10,488 nucleotides of DNA from JBBAFS01 sp041655255 (GTDB lineage Bacteria; Spirochaetota; Spirochaetia; Sphaerochaetales; Sphaerochaetaceae), in NCBI GenBank assembly GCA_041655255.1, contig JBBAFS010000055.1, positions 1 to 10,488 on the forward strand, given 5' to 3'. Shown here piece after piece: positions 1 to 6,937 of this stretch. Below the pieces are notes generated by a model. The model saw nothing but the letters and a program-made list of their open reading frames with translations, was not told the DNA's origin and ran no database searches. Numbering within the stretch: the stretch's first letter is position 1; each line of letters begins with the position of its first letter. Position numbers and translations under genes: made by a program.

Positions 1-1
1 C

Positions 2-520
2 ACTCCCTCTTTTACCATCTTAGTAGATAACCTTCCTGCAGTGGCTAACTTAAAGCGCCTTGGTGATGTAGAGGGGTGTTCTTTAGTTATCCAAGATACC
101 ACCCTTCCGTATGAGCTCCATTTTACCCAAGCTCATGTGAAAACAAAGAGTGTACCAAAAAATGAGAGTGTCACCTCCCCCGCTTTGGGACCCACGTTTT
201 ATATCACACACGATGCTATTGGAGATGATTCAGTCCCTCTTGCAAAAAACCTGATGCAGATGTTTTTGTACTCGCTCACACAAAGCGATGTTACTCCATA
301 TGCTGTATTGCTGTTAAATAAAGGGGTCTTTTTAGCTACCGAAGAGGGTCAAAGCGTTGACCATCTTAGACAACTACAACAAAACGGCACAAAGGTCTTG
401 GTGTGTGGAACGTGTTTGGACTTTTACGATAAAAAAGAGTCGTTACAGGTAGGGACGATGTGTACCATGTACGACATTAGTGAAACACTGAATGAGAGTC
501 ATAAGGTGGTAACAGTGTGA
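2..520 (+). CDS. yedF: YedF-like selenium/sulfur metabolism protein, C-terminal part (5' truncated)
   Basis: The reading frame is open from the window edge (reading TPSFTILVDNLPAVANLKR), so the GTG at 41 is an internal codon and the true start lies upstream. The visible part matches the C-terminal half of the YedF family: the end of the linker after a TusA-like N-terminal domain ('ILVDN..AV'), then a DsrE-like domain. Its hallmarks are FYITHDAIGDD, a 'LLLNKGVFLA' strand and VLVCGTCLDFY, with two cysteines (codons 404-406 and 413-415) in a C-G-T-C motif, followed by 'VGTMCTMYDI'. YedF proteins are associated with selenium donor metabolism and persulfide handling, but their exact reaction is unproven. 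The stop overlaps the start of the next gene by 4 nt, implying translational coupling. The TusA-like domain with its CPxP motif should lie just outside the window. Family assignment is confident; the biochemical role is not. Confidence 0.88.
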   Translation, partial: TPSFTILVDNLPAVANLKRLGDVEGCSLVIQDTTLPYELHFTQAHVKTKSVPKNESVTSPALGPTFYITHDAIGDDSVPLAKNLMQMFLYSLTQSDVTPYAVLLLNKGVFLATEEGQSVDHLRQLQQNGTKVLVCGTCLDFYDKKESLQVGTMCTMYDISETLNESHKVVTV

Positions 521-756
521 AGGTGGTTGTCCTTAGTTTTAACTCAATACATGATGCCTTAGAGACACAACATCTGTTAGAAGAGACCTCTCTTTTTTCA
601 AATACCATTCCCACCCCCACCACAATCTCTAGTGAGTGTGGAATCTCATTGATGATTAAGCAGGTCGATTTTCATCACATTGAAGATCTTCAAGTGCAGC
701 TACACTTCAGTGCCCACAGTGGACAGTTTCTAAGTGGAAAACTGCACTTGGATTGA
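517..756 (+). CDS. DUF3343 small protein (putative Se/S carrier-like)
   Basis: This 79-residue protein matches the DUF3343 family. It has an N-terminal beta strand, then 'SIHDALETQHLLEE', then the family signature IPTPTTISSECGISL with a conserved Cys at residue 41 (codon 637-639). Genes of this family commonly sit next to yedF and are called putative Se/S carrier proteins; the single reactive cysteine fits that idea, but no reaction is established. The GTG start is chosen because it overlaps the upstream stop (GTGA) and has an AAGGTGG ribosome site 7 nt upstream (503-509). The gene stops inside the -35 box of the next promoter. Length is normal for the family. Confidence 0.85.
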   Translation: MKVVVLSFNSIHDALETQHLLEETSLFSNTIPTPTTISSECGISLMIKQVDFHHIEDLQVQLHFSAHSGQFLSGKLHLD

Positions 757-781
757 CGGTTTATATAAAACCTTCTACATT
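753..781 (+). promoter_or_regulatory. Predicted sigma70-type promoter of lacI regulator, leaderless geometry
   Basis: A -35 box TTGACG (753-758, 5/6 to consensus) overlaps the stop codon of the DUF3343 gene. A 17-nt spacer leads to a -10 box TACATT (776-781, 4/6). Exactly 6 nt separate the -10 from the ATG at 788, so transcription would start on or next to the A of the start codon. No Shine-Dalgarno is visible before that ATG. The spacer contains a short imperfect dyad, GGTTT-ATATA-AAACC (758-772), which lacks the central CG of a LacI-type operator. The assignment is inference from sequence only. Confidence 0.5.
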
Positions 782-787
782 AACAGT

Positions 788-1750
788 ATGTCTACAAAGA
801 AGATAACAATAGAAGATATTGCTCGTGAAGCGAACGTAGGCATCGGTACGGTCAGTCGTGTATTAAACAACAGTATTCACGTCTCTGATGCAACTCGTAA
901 GCGTGTGCTTGAGGTAGTTCAAAAACTCCAATACACCCCTAGTGGCGCTGCTACAAAGCTCGCTCGGAGGGTAGAGCAAGAGACTATTGTGGGACTGCTT
1001 TTACCTGATATCGGAAACCGCTACTTTTTTGAAATATTTGAGACGATTTATCGAGAGTTCAGAAAGCAGGGAATCGATATCATCATCTTTAACTATGAAA
1101 AACATAATCCACTCGTGATTCAACGAATCTTAGATGCACAACTTTCCGCTCTGTTAATCTTTGCTTTTCAACTAGATAAGACTGAAAAACTCCTTCTTAG
1201 ACAGCGAAATATCCGATACATCTACATCGATTTACATAGTGAAGATGATCATTGCATGTATACCAATAACGAAAAAGGGGGAGAACTCGCAGCAAAGTAC
1301 CTCCTTTCAAAAGGATCAAAGACTCCCTGTTATGTCTCAGTTGAACCCTCATCACTAGTCAATGAACAACGCTTAAAAGGGTTTACCAAGGTGTTACACC
1401 AGAACAACATCACAGAGATTCCTATATACACCTCTCAGTTAGATGAACATGTCGCCTACGAAGTGGGTAAGATGATTGTTAGTGAGAAGCGGTGTGATGG
1501 TGTGTTTTGTTACTGTGATGAGATTGCTACTGGAGTTGCTTCAGCAATACGTGAAAGTGGCTCTTCAATGAGGCTCATCGGTTTTGATGGCTTAAGACAA
1601 ATGAAATATGTTGGCCTTTCTACCGTAAGTCAAACACCTAAAACTATTGGAGTTCGAGCTGTTGAACAGACCGTGAAACTCATTGAAGAACTTCCCTCTC
1701 ACATTACCCAAATTGAGATAGATCCAATCTTAGTCGACCGTGATAGTTAA
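788..1750 (+). CDS. LacI-family transcriptional regulator, likely repressor of the adjacent alpha-glucoside operon
   Basis: The protein is 320 aa from the ATG at 788. The N-terminal helix-turn-helix (about residues 6-27) reads ITIEDIAREANVGIGTVSRV, with the family hallmark T-V-S-R-V-L-N. The hinge region carries Leu58 (ATKLARR) at the place where LacI proteins insert a leucine into the central CpG of the operator. From about residue 64 there is a periplasmic-binding-protein-like sensor domain (VGLLLPDIGNRYFF…, YIYIDL…, CDGVFCYCDEIATG, LIGFDG). An in-frame GTG at 734 would add 18 residues and overlap the preceding gene; I prefer 788 because the MSTKKITIEDIA start is typical of the family. There is no Shine-Dalgarno, consistent with a leaderless message. 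The gene converges on the operon, 1 nt from the end of the GH4 gene. It probably represses the operon through the palindrome at 9406-9421 and is released by the sugar or a derivative. No copy of that palindrome lies before this gene, so simple autoregulation is not indicated. Confidence 0.9.
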   Translation: MSTKKITIEDIAREANVGIGTVSRVLNNSIHVSDATRKRVLEVVQKLQYTPSGAATKLARRVEQETIVGLLLPDIGNRYFFEIFETIYREFRKQGIDIIIFNYEKHNPLVIQRILDAQLSALLIFAFQLDKTEKLLLRQRNIRYIYIDLHSEDDHCMYTNNEKGGELAAKYLLSKGSKTPCYVSVEPSSLVNEQRLKGFTKVLHQNNITEIPIYTSQLDEHVAYEVGKMIVSEKRCDGVFCYCDEIATGVASAIRESGSSMRLIGFDGLRQMKYVGLSTVSQTPKTIGVRAVEQTVKLIEELPSHITQIEIDPILVDRDS

Positions 1751-1751
1751 C

Positions 1752-3110
1752 TTATCTCAAATAATCTAAATGGGGAGCTTGTCGCTCAATCATCACATCA
1801 ACCAATTCATGAAGACCACGATACTGATGTATTATTGGACTGGTAAGTAGTGCTTGAATCACATACTCTTTTTTTCCCGTTAACACAGCTTCACTGGTGA
1901 GTGAGTAGACTCCACTGTAGGTATTTAAAAGTGCTGCAAAGCCTCTATCCATCTCAGGGAGGGCAATAGGGGTTACCCCTTTTGCACTGATGATAGCAGG
2001 GACTTCAACAGCGATATCCTGAACAAGATGTGGAATGAGATTGTGATTCATCACATTCACTGCAGGCTCCTCATATCCACTATCACTAAGAATTCCCTCT
2101 AAGATAAGCACTAAGCGCTCTTCACGTTCTAAGGAGATGCCACTTCGTTCTTGGGAGAGTTGTAGTTGATACAGCGAATAAAAATCTAAGATACCTTTGT
2201 GATCAACCACTTCATACGCCCAACTGATGTATTCACCGAGGTGACTATCACTGGTAATAGGTAAGAGACGATAGTTCTCTAAAATCAGTTTAAACAACCT
2301 TCGATCGGCCCACGAGGTAATGCTTCGTTCATGAAGCAGTTGCGCACGATCGACTTCCCCTTCAGTTCGTGGAATCTCTCCTGTTTTACGGACATGATAT
2401 AACATATCAGAGTATCCCATCTCACGTTCAAAAAAAGCGGGAGCTTTTTCTAAGATATCGGGATAGGCATCTTTTTGACTCTCTTTATAACGCGCTTGAA
2501 GTAAAACACTAAAGTGATTTAAGCCTCCACTACGTAATTCTAAATGCTCAAAAGGGGTATTTAAGATATGAGGGAGGTATCGTTCTAAAGAAGCCACTTC
2601 GTGACACAAACCAATAAACTTCAGTTCTGGGTACTTACGTAACACGGTGGTGGTAATAGCTGTCATCGGATTAGAGAAGTTAAAGACCCACGCATCAGGG
2701 GAGAGTTCAACAATATCTTTACAGATAGCTAAAATAACAGGAGTGATTCTTAGTGCATGAAAAATTCCCCCTGCTCCCCCATTTTCTCCATAGATTTGCT
2801 TAATCCCATATTGATGAGCAATAGTCCAATCCATATCCCAAAGCTCAAAACGGCTCCCCACTTCAATAGAGATTGCAACAACGTCTGCGTTTTTAAGAGC
2901 CTCAGTACGATCAGTGGTGGCACTTACAGTAAATGGGAGTTGATGTTCATCCAAAAACCGCTGAGCTTTCTCAAGGACACTAGTAAGAGCTCCCTCGTTG
3001 ATATCGACTAAGACAATCTCTGAGTGATACAACATCTTACTTTGGAAGAAATCTCCCAAGGTGCCTAAACCAAATTGAGCACTTCCTGCTCCAATAAGTA
3101 CAATTTTCAC
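1752..3110 (-). CDS. Glycoside hydrolase family 4 (NAD- and Mn-dependent), probable alpha-glucosidase
   Basis: This 452-aa cytoplasmic enzyme is of normal GH4 length (about 430-480). It opens with a Rossmann NAD-binding strand-loop-helix (VLIGAGSAQF, residues 4-13) and an acidic residue, D36, at the end of the second strand, which would bind the NAD ribose. Later come GENGGAGGIFHALR, NFSNPM, GLCHEV with Cys169, and GLNHFS with His199. Cys and His at this spacing are the divalent-metal ligands of the family. GH4 enzymes cleave glycosides by transient oxidation at C3 and elimination rather than plain hydrolysis. The family includes alpha-glucosidases, alpha-galactosidases, alpha-glucuronidases, alpha-galacturonidases and 6-phospho-glycosidases. 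I cannot fix the subgroup from sequence alone; operon context with AglEFG and GH65 favours an alpha-glucoside. The GTG start is supported by AGGAGG 6 nt upstream. It is the last gene of the operon, 10 nt after the GH65 fusion, and ends 1 nt from the lacI stop on the other strand. Confidence 0.87.
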   Translation of the reverse strand: MKIVLIGAGSAQFGLGTLGDFFQSKMLYHSEIVLVDINEGALTSVLEKAQRFLDEHQLPFTVSATTDRTEALKNADVVAISIEVGSRFELWDMDWTIAHQYGIKQIYGENGGAGGIFHALRITPVILAICKDIVELSPDAWVFNFSNPMTAITTTVLRKYPELKFIGLCHEVASLERYLPHILNTPFEHLELRSGGLNHFSVLLQARYKESQKDAYPDILEKAPAFFEREMGYSDMLYHVRKTGEIPRTEGEVDRAQLLHERSITSWADRRLFKLILENYRLLPITSDSHLGEYISWAYEVVDHKGILDFYSLYQLQLSQERSGISLEREERLVLILEGILSDSGYEEPAVNVMNHNLIPHLVQDIAVEVPAIISAKGVTPIALPEMDRGFAALLNTYSGVYSLTSEAVLTGKKEYVIQALLTSPIIHQYRGLHELVDVMIERQAPHLDYLR

Positions 3111-3116
3111 CCTTTG

Positions 3117-3122
3117 CCTCCT
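3117..3122 (-). promoter_or_regulatory. Shine-Dalgarno AGGAGG deciding the GTG start of the GH4 gene
   Basis: A perfect AGGAGG on the - strand lies 6 nt before the GTG at 3110 and overlaps the TAG stop (3121-3123) of the upstream fusion gene. This fixes the unusual GTG start and implies translational coupling of the two enzymes. Confidence 0.85.
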
Positions 3123-6042
3123 AAAAGCTCACCATCTCCAACGTCAGTTGGTCAGTCGACTCTACATACACATCACACAATTGTGGATCTATAGCATCTC
3201 CTACTCCCACGACTTTCATCTGAGAGTGACGTATTGCCTCAATCCCTGAAGCAGCATCTTCAACTGCGGTACACTCTCGAGGATGGAGATGTAGTAATTC
3301 ACTCGCTTTGATAAAAATTTCAGGATCTGGTTTCCCTTTTATCAGTGAAGATGCATCGACAATTGCATCAAAATAGGGTGTTAAACCTAATTTTTCTACA
3401 ATAAGAGGGCCATTTTTACTTACGCTTGCTAAAGCAGTACCCAAATTCGCTTTTCGTACTTCTTTAAGAAGCTGCACAATGCCACCAAGAATATGAGATG
3501 AGTCTAACTGCTCCAAAAGTGAGACATACTTCTCATTTTTCATATCACACAGTGTAGTCACTTCCTCTTGTGTAAGGGTGACGTTGTTAGACTTTGCAAT
3601 GATCTTTAATGAATCTTCTCGCCCTACTCCTCTGAGTTGTTGATTCACCTTCTCATCAAATGCCCACCCTTTTTTGTCACTAATGTATTTCCATCCAAGG
3701 TAGTGGTAGTAATCGGTGCTAGTAATCACCCCATCAAGATCAAAGATGACGGCCTTACACCTTGGGGAGGTAGGAGACATGACACCTTTATCATCTACAA
3801 TATAGCTATCACTGAAATGGGAGATGGTTACTTTTGGACCACTACAGCGATACTCACATTGTGTGTGGGTGATATTCACCTCTAAAAGAGAGGAGCCAAG
3901 TTGGAGGTGAAAGCTCAACCTCTTCCACGAAGAGGGAAGACGTGGAGCAAAGTGGGCCACACCATCTTTATAGTAATACCCTGCTAAGCCGTAGATAATA
4001 GCCATCCACGACCCTGCTTGAGAGGCAACGTGTAACCCATCTTTGGTATTACTATGAAGATCTTTAAGATCGACATACGCTGCTTGGTGTATATAATGAA
4101 GGGCCTTTTGTTCATATCCTAATCTAAAAGCTTCTAGGGCATGAATACTTGCAGATAAAGAGCTATCACCTGTGGTGTATTGCTCATAATAATCGTAGTT
4201 TCTTTTTCTTTGATACCAAGGGATTGATTCACCAAAAAGCACCCCTGCTAACACAACATCGGCTTGTTTAATCACCTTATGACGATAGATTGTAAGTGGG
4301 TGGTAATAAAGGAGCATCGGGTTTTTACGTGGCCCTTTTTTACTCTCATCCCATTTTTCTAACTCTAAAAATTGATCATCTTGTAAGGTAATACCCTCTT
4401 TGTTATCAAAGGGGATATACATCTTTTTTGCTGCTTGATCAAAAAGGTGAAGTTCTTCATCTGAGAGTTTTAGATTTTGGGTAACTCTTTGTACAAAATG
4501 GGGGTGTGTCTTCTTTAAATCTGTTATAAGTGAGACAACATATGAGAGGTGAAACTGAGCAATAAGGTTGGTATAGGCATTGTTGTTTACCACAGCTGAA
4601 TATTCATCAGGACCTGTTACTTTATGAATACAAAACTGATAATCTTTGTGTTCATTAAAAAATCCTAGATCGTACCAAAAACGGGCAGTCTCAATGAAGA
4701 GCTCTAAAGCTCCCTCTTCTAACAGACTCTGATCTTGTGTGATAGTGAGGTATTGAGAAAGTGCATACGCTATTGCTCCGTTGATGTGGTATTGAGCTGT
4801 CCCTGCAGGGTAGTACGCTGAAGCCTCTTCTCCATTGATAGTTCTCCAAGGAAATAAGGCTCCTTTATGATGAAGTTCTCCTGCTCTTTGTTTGGCCTCA
4901 GTGAGGGTGTGAATGCGGTACATCAATAGTGAACGGGCAATGGAGGGGTTGGTATGGATGAACAAAGGAATTACATACATCTCGGTATCCCAAAAATAGT
5001 GACCATCATATCCATTACCACTTAACCCTTTTGCCGAAAGAGAGCTATATCCGTCTCTCCCTGCTGATTGAAACAAGTGAAAAAGATTATGACGTACTGC
5101 TAATTGTAGTTCATCATCCCCTTCGATTATCAGATCACTTGTTGACCAAAATTGGTCACAGTGTTGCTTTTGCTCTTTCACAAGCGTCTCCCACCGAATA
5201 AAAGGAGTTGTTGAACTCAGAGTTTGAGGATACTCTTGTTCACCGAGACGCCCTTGGGTGGTGTAATAGAGATACTTTGTGAAGGTGTACGATGTCGTGT
5301 TTTTCACCTCCCATCGATAAGAAGGTAGTGGACTCTCTTTTGAGTGAATCAGTGTTGCCCCTTTGTGTTCATGTAGAGCACTACATACAACTGTTGAGTG
5401 AGAGTTCTGAGTTTCAAAGGTAGCTTGAAATGAGGGAAGGCTATGCTCCTGTTCATCAAACAATCGTGAACTTTGTAACAATAGTGTCTCTTGTTGAGTT
5501 GAGGAAAATGCACGTGGGTCAAAGTGGGCATTATCGGTTGGACGAGGCATATCTATCGATGAGTAGATTTCAATGTCGATTTCTTTATTTGAGGTGATCT
5601 CAAGTTTTAGTGCTCCAATGTGGCGATACTCCAAACTGATCAAAGTCTCTACTTTGATTGTCACCTCTTTATCTGTATGAGTTCTCCACGTAGCATAAAA
5701 CTCTAATATACCTGTGGTGAAATAGAGTGTTTTTTTATAATCTATGATCTTTGGATCAGAGAAGAGGAACTTTTCACCATCAATTGTGATGGTGAAATAG
5801 CGTGCATCGGGAAGATCTATAATCTTTTGGTGGTTTTTTGCATACCCGTAGGCACTCTCCCCGTAGGTGATTGGAGAACTCTCATACAAACCATTGATAA
5901 ACACACCACTACGATAAGAGCCTTCACGCTCACAAAAAAAACCCCTATACCCGAGATATCCATTTCCAATGGAAAAAAGGCTCTCTGATTGGCCAGCTTT
6001 CTCTTCGTTGTATGAATGTTCTGTGATTGACCATCCTTTCAT
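3121..6042 (-). CDS. Fused GH65 disaccharide phosphorylase / beta-phosphoglucomutase
   Basis: This single 973-aa uninterrupted frame holds two enzymes. Residues about 1-750 are a complete GH65 inverting phosphorylase: N-terminal beta-sandwich (SLFSIGNGYLGYRG near the start), an (alpha/alpha)6 barrel with GYDGHYFWDTEMY (W351-D352), the catalytic acid Glu480 in VTGPDEYSAVVNNN, IKQADVV, TTGDSSLS (G625-D626) and DLHSNTKDGLHVAS, then a small C-terminal beta domain. After a short linker, residues about 763-973 form a HAD beta-phosphoglucomutase: nucleophile Asp768 and acid/base Asp770 (FDLDGVIT), cap motif QLRGVGREDSL (R808), ASVSKNG, KGKPDPEIF and VEDAASG. The expected job is phosphorolysis of an alpha-glucobiose (kojibiose, maltose, trehalose or nigerose class; not resolved) to glucose plus beta-glucose-1-phosphate, then conversion to glucose-6-phosphate on the same chain. 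The mutase arginine R804 replaces the lysine usual at the cap position (LKGVSR). The ATG at 6042 follows GAAGGGG, 3 nt after the AglG-type permease stop. Cytoplasmic; all key residues are present in both halves. Confidence 0.92.
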   Translation of the reverse strand: MKGWSITEHSYNEEKAGQSESLFSIGNGYLGYRGFFCEREGSYRSGVFINGLYESSPITYGESAYGYAKNHQKIIDLPDARYFTITIDGEKFLFSDPKIIDYKKTLYFTTGILEFYATWRTHTDKEVTIKVETLISLEYRHIGALKLEITSNKEIDIEIYSSIDMPRPTDNAHFDPRAFSSTQQETLLLQSSRLFDEQEHSLPSFQATFETQNSHSTVVCSALHEHKGATLIHSKESPLPSYRWEVKNTTSYTFTKYLYYTTQGRLGEQEYPQTLSSTTPFIRWETLVKEQKQHCDQFWSTSDLIIEGDDELQLAVRHNLFHLFQSAGRDGYSSLSAKGLSGNGYDGHYFWDTEMYVIPLFIHTNPSIARSLLMYRIHTLTEAKQRAGELHHKGALFPWRTINGEEASAYYPAGTAQYHINGAIAYALSQYLTITQDQSLLEEGALELFIETARFWYDLGFFNEHKDYQFCIHKVTGPDEYSAVVNNNAYTNLIAQFHLSYVVSLITDLKKTHPHFVQRVTQNLKLSDEELHLFDQAAKKMYIPFDNKEGITLQDDQFLELEKWDESKKGPRKNPMLLYYHPLTIYRHKVIKQADVVLAGVLFGESIPWYQRKRNYDYYEQYTTGDSSLSASIHALEAFRLGYEQKALHYIHQAAYVDLKDLHSNTKDGLHVASQAGSWMAIIYGLAGYYYKDGVAHFAPRLPSSWKRLSFHLQLGSSLLEVNITHTQCEYRCSGPKVTISHFSDSYIVDDKGVMSPTSPRCKAVIFDLDGVITSTDYYHYLGWKYISDKKGWAFDEKVNQQLRGVGREDSLKIIAKSNNVTLTQEEVTTLCDMKNEKYVSLLEQLDSSHILGGIVQLLKEVRKANLGTALASVSKNGPLIVEKLGLTPYFDAIVDASSLIKGKPDPEIFIKASELLHLHPRECTAVEDAASGIEAIRHSQMKVVGVGDAIDPQLCDVYVESTDQLTLEMVSF
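5772..5797 (-). repeat. Perfect 11-bp inverted repeat (hairpin) inside the GH65 coding region
   Basis: The arms TTTCACCATCA (5772-5782) and TGATGGTGAAA (5787-5797) are perfectly complementary and separated by 4 nt. On the mRNA this makes an 11-bp stem with a CAAU tetraloop about 245 nt inside the gene, over the codons for FTITIDGEK. There is no downstream U-run, so it is not a classical terminator. Function unknown; it could be a coincidence of the codons used. Confidence 0.6.
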
Positions 6043-6045
6043 CCA

Positions 6046-6936
6046 CTACCCCTTCACAGACCCAGCCATGAGTCCTTCAACAAAGTAGCGTTGTAGTGCA
6101 AAGAACACTGCCAGTGGGACTGCCATAGAGACAAAGGCTCCTGCTGTGAGCAGATGCCAATCTTGTCCACGAGAACCAACCATGGTTGCTAAACGTTGAG
6201 TAAGGACGGCAACATCTTGTGTTCCTCCCAAAAACACTAAAGCAACTAGGAGATCGTTCCACACCCAAAGAAATTGAAATATAGCTAATGAGGCGATTGC
6301 TGGAACTGAAAGTGGTAATACCAACCGATAAAAGATCACCATGGGGCGTGCCCCATCTAAGAAAGCCGATTCAAAGACATCTCGTGGAATGGTAGAGATG
6401 TAGTTATATAACAAATAGATTCCTAGCGGAAGGCCAAAGCCTGTGTGGGCTAACCAAATACCGACGTACGAGCCGGTGAGTTTTAAACTTTGGTAATCAC
6501 GAAGAACTGGAATCAGTGCTATTTGTAACGGGACAACTAACAACGCTACAACTATGGTAAATAAGAGTCTTCTAAAGGGGAACTCTAACCAAGCAAAGCC
6601 AAAAGCTGCAGCTGCTGCAATGAGAATGGGAATCACAACCGATGGGATGGTGACTGTAAAGCTATTTAAAAATGCCCGTGCGAGGTTATCTCCACTACTA
6701 CGGATACTTTTGCCCATTGCATCGATAAAGGTAGAGGAACTTCCACCAATAACCCGTTTGTAGTTATCTAAGTTCATAGCACTTTTTTGGGTAAAGATTG
6801 TCCACCACGGCGTGGTGAGAATATCATCTTGAGGTCTAAAAGAGGAGATAAGTAAGCCGATGATTGGAATACTCCACACAATCACTAATGCGAGTAATAT
6901 GATATTAATGGCAAGTGGGAATCGCTGTTTATTCAT
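6046..6936 (-). CDS. aglG: ABC transporter inner-membrane permease, AglG/MalG type (CUT1)
   Basis: This 296-aa membrane protein has about six hydrophobic segments, the first at residues 10-31 (NIILLALVIVWSIPIIGLLISSF). A periplasmic loop follows, containing TTPWWTIF, then the LARAFLNSFTVTIPS stretch that opens the permease core. The cytoplasmic EAA loop starts at Glu189: ESAFLDGARPMVIFYRLVLP, the contact site for the transport ATPase. The C-terminus (ALQRYFVEGLMAGSVKG) is typical of MalG-like permeases. Similarity, from memory, is closest to AglG of rhizobial alpha-glucoside importers. It would pair with the AglF-type protein to form the channel for the binding-protein-delivered sugar. The ATG is supported by GGAGGG 8 nt upstream; it starts 1 nt after the AglF stop, so the two are probably made in equal amounts. 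Exact substrate is inferred, not shown. Confidence 0.9.
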   Translation of the reverse strand: MNKQRFPLAINIILLALVIVWSIPIIGLLISSFRPQDDILTTPWWTIFTQKSAMNLDNYKRVIGGSSSTFIDAMGKSIRSSGDNLARAFLNSFTVTIPSVVIPILIAAAAAFGFAWLEFPFRRLLFTIVVALLVVPLQIALIPVLRDYQSLKLTGSYVGIWLAHTGFGLPLGIYLLYNYISTIPRDVFESAFLDGARPMVIFYRLVLPLSVPAIASLAIFQFLWVWNDLLVALVFLGGTQDVAVLTQRLATMVGSRGQDWHLLTAGAFVSMAVPLAVFFALQRYFVEGLMAGSVKG

Positions 6937-6937
6937 C

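Noticed and set aside
41..520. GTG at 41 as the start of the first gene
   Set aside because: The frame is open upstream to the window edge and encodes recognisable YedF linker sequence, so the gene begins outside the window.
691..750. CAAGTGCAG/CTGCACTTG inverted repeat as a terminator of the DUF3343 gene
   Set aside because: A 9-bp repeat with a 42-nt spacing is expected by chance in a window of this size, it is wholly coding, and no T-run follows.
758..772. GGTTT-ATATA-AAACC dyad as an autoregulatory operator of lacI
   Set aside because: It is short and imperfect, lacks the central CpG expected for LacI-family sites and does not resemble the operon operator.
734..787. Extended N-terminus of the LacI regulator from the GTG at 734
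   Set aside because: The extra 18 residues (starting MENCTWIDGLYK) are unlike any LacI N-terminus, overlap the previous gene, and would cover the predicted promoter.
2321..2338. TGCTTC/GAAGCA hairpin in the GH4 gene
   Set aside because: A 6-bp stem with a 6-nt loop is common by chance and has no positional significance.
3637..3885. Open frame on the + strand opposite the fusion enzyme
   Set aside because: It lies antisense to the beta-phosphoglucomutase domain, has no ribosome site or recognisable protein, and is best explained as a shadow.
6341..6356. ATGGGGCGTGCCCCAT as a second LacI operator
   Set aside because: It shares only the outer ATGG/CCAT and width with the operator at 9406-9421, lacks the central CG, and encodes the conserved DGARPM of the EAA loop.
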